Source: Dehalococcoidia bacterium (GTDB taxonomy: Bacteria > Chloroflexota > Dehalococcoidia > SZUA-161). Taken from it: DNA of 17,788 bases. The stretch covers positions 1,192,260-1,210,047 of the forward strand of contig CP070819.1 of the NCBI GenBank assembly GCA_020344295.1. Direction: 5' to 3'. The number at the start of each line of letters is the position of its first letter. Within the stretch, counting starts at the first letter, position 1. The position numbers and the translations under genes were made by a program. The notes beneath the pieces were generated by a model that saw only the letters and a list, made by a program, of their open reading frames with translations, made no database searches and had not been told where the DNA came from. This document shows, one piece after another, positions 13,841 through 17,788 of this stretch.

Positions 13841-16345
13841 TTAAAAGAGCTCGTCGTTACCTTCGGGAAGCCTGCCGTGTTCCTGCATAAAATGCTGTAT
13901 AAGTTCGCTCTCACGCATAGTATACATCATGGTTTCCTCAAAATGCAAGTAGCGCGCCTTTTCCACCCATTCGTCACCCGATTCCATTATCTCCTCCAAC
14001 CCCTCGCGAATGTTCTGGCCGCTTCCTATATATATAACCTCTTTACACTCGTCAAGCAGCCGAAATACGCCATCCGTCTCGGGGGCAGCACTTACATTCT
14101 CCGGCGTAAACTCCAGCCACTCATCCGGCGGCAATATAACAGGTGAGATCTGGAGCCGCAGGTCACATTGCAGGCAGCGCCCCGATTCCTCGGCGGCTAT
14201 TGCCTTGTTGAAACCAAGCGCAACTTCGGAGAATTCGCCCGTTCTGCTTGCTATTGGAAGGCAGGGAACCGCTGCCCGGCCTCTTGCGGTGAATCCCTCA
14301 TCGCGGCCCAGCCAGGGATTGGCTTTTTCCGCTTTAGACGGTGTCTCATCGATATCACCGCTCCCTCCCAGATACCCGTCTATGGAGGCTGCCGCTTTCC
14401 TTCCGGCGGCGATCGCCTCGATAACCGAGGCTGGCCCGCTGACAACATCCCCTCCCGCGAACACGCCTTTCACATTCGTTGCCAGGGTTTCGGAATCGAC
14501 CTTCACTTTACCGTCGCCTATAATCTGCACTTCGAAGTCATCCGGCACATCCGGCGTCTGGCCGATGGCAACGATTATCTGGTCCGCTTCGAGTGTAAAA
14601 AGGTCGGTCTCATCATACGTGGGACAAAAGCGGCCGTCTTTATCGAAAACGCACGTACAGCGTTTGAGTTCTACTTTTTCGATAGTCCCATTGCCCGAGA
14701 TGCGGCACGGACCCCAACCGTGGTGAATCGTAATGCCTTCCTCCTGGGTTGCCTCGATCTCCTCCGGTAAAGCCGGCATCTCATGAGGCTGTTCCAGAGC
14801 GACCATTTCCACTTTCTTGGCACCGAGGCGCAGTGCCGTGCGGGCCACATCCACAGCGACATTCCCCCCACCGATGACGACAACCGTGTCATTCACCTGA
14901 GGGGGGCTATCTGCGCCGCTCGCCTGCCGTAGAAATTCAACACCATGGCTGATACCGGGTATACTCTCGCCCTCCACACCGAGTGAACGGCTCTTCTGAG
15001 CTCCCATCGCGAGGAAGACAGCGTTGAATCCTTCGTTCCAGAGAGTATCGAGGGAATCGATCTGGATTTCGGTCCTGACTTCGACGCCGGAATCCTTGAT
15101 ATTGCCGATTTCGGCATCGAGTACGTCTCTAGGCAGGCGATATTTAGGAATACCGAATCGCATCATCCCCCCCGGTTCAGGCAGTGCCTCGAAAACGGTT
15201 ACGCAATGGCCGCACTTGGTGAGGTAATAAGCGGCGGTAAGCCCCGCCGGGCCCGATCCAACTATCGCCGCTTTTTTTCCGGTGGGCTCCGCCTTAGCGG
15301 CTGACTGCGTTTCGGATACCTGGTCGGCGGCGAAGCGCTTGAGGGTGCATATGGCGATAGGTTCATTTAACTGCCCGCGCCGGCACACAGTCTCGCAGGG
15401 ATGAATGCAGACACGGCCAAGTACTCCAGGGAAGGGGACACGCTGGCGTATTACAGCGAGCGCATCCTCATATTTGCCCTCAGAGATCAGGCGTACATAT
15501 TGGGGTACATTTATCCCTGCAGGACAGGCGTTAGTGCACGGAACAAGCGCTGACTCACGTTCCGCCCGCTTGATGTCGAGGTCGAGCAGAGCTCCAGTTG
15601 GGCAGACCTCGACGCAGGCGCCGCAGAACTTGCACCCCGACTCCTGCAGAGATGGCGCGATAGTCCCCGCTATGATCTCACCATCGCGACTAACGAAGCC
15701 AAGCGCGCTTACTCCCCTTAAGTCCCGGCAGGCTCTGACGCACCTTGTACAGCCGATACAAAAGTTATAGTCCTGAGTAAACAGGGGTTCGTCCTTCTTA
15801 ACGGGTAAACCTCGGTGTATGTAGCGAGGGGTGTCATCTTTGATCCCTATGAAGTCACACATCGGCTGGAGTTCACAGTAGCCCAGCTTCGAGCAGCAGC
15901 GCTCCTGGACAGGCAAGCTTTGTGGGCATGATTCGAAGGGGCTGCAGCCTTCTCGTTGACTGCAGGTCAGACAAGAGTGCGGGTGCCTGGCCAGAATGGC
16001 TTTCAGGTGCTCGCGCCTGAGCTCCTGGACCGCTGGTGTACTGGTGCTGACTTTCATCCCGTCAGCGGCCGGCAATGTGCAGGAGGTCTGGGGTTCGGCC
16101 ATACCCTCCACCTCTACGATACACAGTCGGCAACCCTGATACTCTTTATGGGTATCGGAGCTCTCGTACGGTTGTCCCCCGAGGTAGATCACGCTTTCCG
16201 GCTTCTGTCCCTGAGCCGGAGGCAGGTCGGGATGAGCGCAGAGGGCTGGTATATATATACCGGCATGATGAGCGGCCTCAAGGACTGTCTTGCCCTCCTC
16301 TATCTCCACCTCGACATCATCGATATGCAGCTTCACTATAGCCAT
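13841..16345 (-). CDS. Multi-domain Fe-S/FAD oxidoreductase (NuoG-like head, GltD-like body, GIY-YIG-like tail)
   Basis: An 834-residue electron-transfer protein likely linking NAD(P)H with low-potential Fe-S carriers. Domains: an N-terminal [2Fe-2S] ferredoxin (C36, C72, C75, C89); a NuoG-type His-Cys3 [4Fe-4S] site (H121, C125, C128, C134); a further cysteine-rich stretch (C140-C163); two [4Fe-4S] ferredoxin motifs (C196/199/202/206 and C238/241/244/248); and a GltD-type domain with C270, C274, C313, C317, C321, FAD motif GSGPAG (363-368) and NADPH motif GGGNVA (492-497). RCLQCD (723-728) ends the GltD part. The last roughly 75 residues resemble a GIY-YIG fold with active-site residues lost. 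ATG at 16345 has AGGGAGG six bases upstream. It follows the FTHFS gene on the same strand but has its own promoter. Comparable fusions serve formate dehydrogenases, hydrogenases or ferredoxin:NADP transhydrogenases; the partner here is unknown. Confidence 0.9.
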   Translation of the reverse strand: MAIVKLHIDDVEVEIEEGKTVLEAAHHAGIYIPALCAHPDLPPAQGQKPESVIYLGGQPYESSDTHKEYQGCRLCIVEVEGMAEPQTSCTLPAADGMKVSTSTPAVQELRREHLKAILARHPHSCLTCSQREGCSPFESCPQSLPVQERCCSKLGYCELQPMCDFIGIKDDTPRYIHRGLPVKKDEPLFTQDYNFCIGCTRCVRACRDLRGVSALGFVSRDGEIIAGTIAPSLQESGCKFCGACVEVCPTGALLDLDIKRAERESALVPCTNACPAGINVPQYVRLISEGKYEDALAVIRQRVPFPGVLGRVCIHPCETVCRRGQLNEPIAICTLKRFAADQVSETQSAAKAEPTGKKAAIVGSGPAGLTAAYYLTKCGHCVTVFEALPEPGGMMRFGIPKYRLPRDVLDAEIGNIKDSGVEVRTEIQIDSLDTLWNEGFNAVFLAMGAQKSRSLGVEGESIPGISHGVEFLRQASGADSPPQVNDTVVVIGGGNVAVDVARTALRLGAKKVEMVALEQPHEMPALPEEIEATQEEGITIHHGWGPCRISGNGTIEKVELKRCTCVFDKDGRFCPTYDETDLFTLEADQIIVAIGQTPDVPDDFEVQIIGDGKVKVDSETLATNVKGVFAGGDVVSGPASVIEAIAAGRKAAASIDGYLGGSGDIDETPSKAEKANPWLGRDEGFTARGRAAVPCLPIASRTGEFSEVALGFNKAIAAEESGRCLQCDLRLQISPVILPPDEWLEFTPENVSAAPETDGVFRLLDECKEVIYIGSGQNIREGLEEIMESGDEWVEKARYLHFEETMMYTMRESELIQHFMQEHGRLPEGNDELF

Positions 16346-16362
16346 TGATATCCTCCCTGAAG

Positions 16363-16392
16363 ATTATAATTGGGGCTCGAATTGAGAGTCAA
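16363..16392 (-). promoter_or_regulatory. Promoter of the Fe-S/FAD oxidoreductase gene
   Basis: On the minus strand TTGACT (16387-16392), an 18-base spacer and TATAAT (16363-16368) match the consensus at 11 of 12 positions. The predicted start is near 16356, so the 5' leader is only about 10 bases, barely enough to carry the AGGGAGG ribosome site at 16352-16358. Confidence 0.75.
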
Positions 16393-16426
16393 CCGCGAGG
16401 CTGCGGTCTGCAGTTGAATCATATGC

Positions 16427-16475
16427 AAAAAAACCGGGGTGAGCGGCCATATTGTCTAAGCGTCCGCTCACCCCA
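16427..16475 (-). terminator. Strong intrinsic terminator of the FTHFS gene
   Basis: GGGGTGAGCGG (16436-16446) and CCGCTCACCCC (16464-16474) form a perfect 11-bp GC-rich stem with a 17-base loop. On the minus strand a run of seven Ts (16427-16433) follows after GG. It begins about 23 bases after the FTHFS stop and separates that gene from the downstream oxidoreductase promoter. Confidence 0.93.
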
Positions 16476-16497
16476 GGAGAGTACGAAACGGTTTATT

Positions 16498-17788
16498 CTA
16501 GAACAATCCGCTGACCTTTCCGGTCTTTACATCAACATCGACCTTTCGGAACGCCGGATCGGATCCGGTTCCGGGCATCAGGCTGATAGTACCCGCGCAG
16601 GGGCAGAGGAACTTGGCGCCGGAGTAGATCAGTATATCTCGAATGGGGAGAGCCCATCCCTTGGGTACACCTTTGACGGCAGGGTCGTGGCTCAGGCTCA
16701 GGTGGGTCTTCACCATCATAGTAGTGTAGTCATCGTATTGAGGATCGTTCTCCAGCATCTTCGCTTTCTGCTCGGCTTCGGGGGTCCAGCTCACGCCATC
16801 GGCTCCGTACACCACCTTGGCGATCTTCTCAACCCTGTCGCGAAGCTTCGTCTCCAGCGGGTAGAGGAACTTGAATTCATTGGTGTCCTTGCAGGCGTCA
16901 ACAACCGCATCGGCCAGCTCCAGAGCACCATCGCCGCCATCGGCCCAGTGTGTGGATACAGCACAGCGTGCGCCCGCTTCCTCGGCCGCCTTTCTCACCA
17001 GGGCAATTTCATCCTTGGTATCAGTATGGAAGCAATTGACGCACACCACGGGATTGATGCCGGAGGTCCTGATCGTGTTTATATGGTGCACCATATTCGG
17101 CAGCCCCTTCTCCAGAAGGCCGAGGTCCTCTTTGGTGTAGGCCTCGGGCAGGGCAACGCCGGGCGTCACCTTGGGTCCGCCTCCGTGCATCTTAAGGGCA
17201 CGGATTGTGGTGGTCAGGACCGAGACATGGGGAGTGAGGCCGATCAGACGGCACTTGACATTCCAGAACTTCTCGAAACCGATGTCCGCGGCGAATCCGC
17301 TCTCGGTCACATGGTAGTCGAACATCTTCAACCCGATGCGGTCGCCGATGATCGACGACTGTCCCACGGCGATATTGGCGAACGGCCCGGCATGCACCAT
17401 GCAGGGCTGGTACTCCACCGAGCAGCACAGCGTGGGGTTAATGGTGTTGCGCATCCAGGCGGTCATGGCGCCGCCCACCTCCAGATCGCCCGTGGTGACG
17501 GGATTGCCGGCCTTATCGAAGGCAACTGTGATCTTGTCCATCCTCTCGCGCATATCGGCCAGGTCCCTGACAATCGAGAGCATGGCCATCAGCTCGGAGC
17601 TCACAGCGATGCCGAACTTGGACTGCATCAGGAAGCCGTCCATGCGCCCGCCTATACCTATGACGATGTTGCGCAGGCTCTGGGCGCAGAAGTCCATGAT
17701 CCAGCCCATCTCGACCCGGGTCGGGTCCACATCCAGGCGGCGCATCTTGGTCAGCCGCTCCAGCTGCTCGTCGTTGTAGTTGCGCTCG
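16498..17788 (-). CDS. fhs: Formate-tetrahydrofolate ligase (FTHFS), 5' end outside the window
   Basis: Cytosolic enzyme joining formate to tetrahydrofolate with ATP, an entry step of the methyl branch of the Wood-Ljungdahl pathway and of folate one-carbon supply. The visible 429 codons run open to the window edge; the full enzyme is about 560 residues, so roughly 130 N-terminal residues, including the P-loop, are missing. Family segments present are [25 protein letters not shown], the glycine-rich [34 protein letters not shown] and the C-terminal [19 protein letters not shown]. The ATG at 17745 is internal, since the upstream codons ([12 protein letters not shown]) continue the family sequence. 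A strong terminator follows. Confidence 0.96.
   Translation of the reverse strand, partial: ERNYNDEQLERLTKMRRLDVDPTRVEMGWIMDFCAQSLRNIVIGIGGRMDGFLMQSKFGIAVSSELMAMLSIVRDLADMRERMDKITVAFDKAGNPVTTGDLEVGGAMTAWMRNTINPTLCCSVEYQPCMVHAGPFANIAVGQSSIIGDRIGLKMFDYHVTESGFAADIGFEKFWNVKCRLIGLTPHVSVLTTTIRALKMHGGGPKVTPGVALPEAYTKEDLGLLEKGLPNMVHHINTIRTSGINPVVCVNCFHTDTKDEIALVRKAAEEAGARCAVSTHWADGGDGALELADAVVDACKDTNEFKFLYPLETKLRDRVEKIAKVVYGADGVSWTPEAEQKAKMLENDPQYDDYTTMMVKTHLSLSHDPAVKGVPKGWALPIRDILIYSGAKFLCPCAGTISLMPGTGSDPAFRKVDVDVKTGKVSGLF

Noticed and set aside
1..17788. CRISPR array, tRNA genes, transposases or phage genes
   Set aside because: No regularly spaced repeats, no TTCRANY-type T-loop in a cloverleaf context, and no ORF resembling mobile-element proteins was found on either strand.

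Overview
The window reads as a chromosomal segment of an anaerobic bacterium. The best guess is a Dehalococcoidia-type Chloroflexota: a 5S rRNA gene stands alone away from any 23S gene, FeoB is short, and acyl-CoA, flavin and one-carbon genes cluster here as in that group. This placement is inferred from gene content and general protein flavour; no database search was possible. Coding density is high, no gap exceeds about 255 bases, and no transposase, integrase, prophage, CRISPR array or tRNA was seen.

Layout from left to right. (1) 46-2771, minus strand: an iron-uptake unit, promoter -> DtxR/MntR-family repressor -> feoA -> feoB. Two nearly identical dyad sites (consensus GTTAGTYTYGTCTAAC) lie at the repressor's transcription start and just ahead of feoA, which suggests autoregulation plus control of ferrous iron uptake. 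(2) 2867-5485, plus strand: a near-consensus promoter, three tandem paralogous crotonase-fold genes and a hairpin terminator. (3) 5478-6833, minus: radA. (4) 6879-9581, minus: a strong promoter, a 2,4-dienoyl-CoA reductase-like Fe-S flavoenzyme, a methylmalonyl-CoA-epimerase-like VOC protein and a long inverted repeat as terminator. (5) 9693-10847, minus: a nitronate monooxygenase-family flavoprotein. (6) 11099-13555, minus: clpC. (7) 13638-13808, minus: the solitary 5S rRNA and its hairpin terminator. (8) 13841-16392, minus: an 834-residue electron-transfer flavoprotein (NuoG-like iron-sulfur head, GltD-like FAD/NADPH body, and a C-terminal tail that looks like a decayed GIY-YIG domain) behind its own promoter. 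(9) 16427-17788, minus: the C-terminal three quarters of formate-tetrahydrofolate ligase with a strong terminator.

Together the metabolic genes suggest anaerobic acyl-CoA or aromatic-CoA catabolism (crotonases, dienoyl-CoA reductase-like enzyme, VOC epimerase, NMO) next to Wood-Ljungdahl/folate one-carbon chemistry (FTHFS) and an Fe-S/NADPH electron carrier. All of these except the crotonases and VOC protein need flavin or Fe-S cofactors, which fits a dedicated Fe(II) uptake locus nearby. The most unusual items are the three crotonases that lack both classical catalytic glutamates, the flavoprotein with the GIY-YIG-like tail, the isolated 5S gene, and the paired metalloregulator operators.
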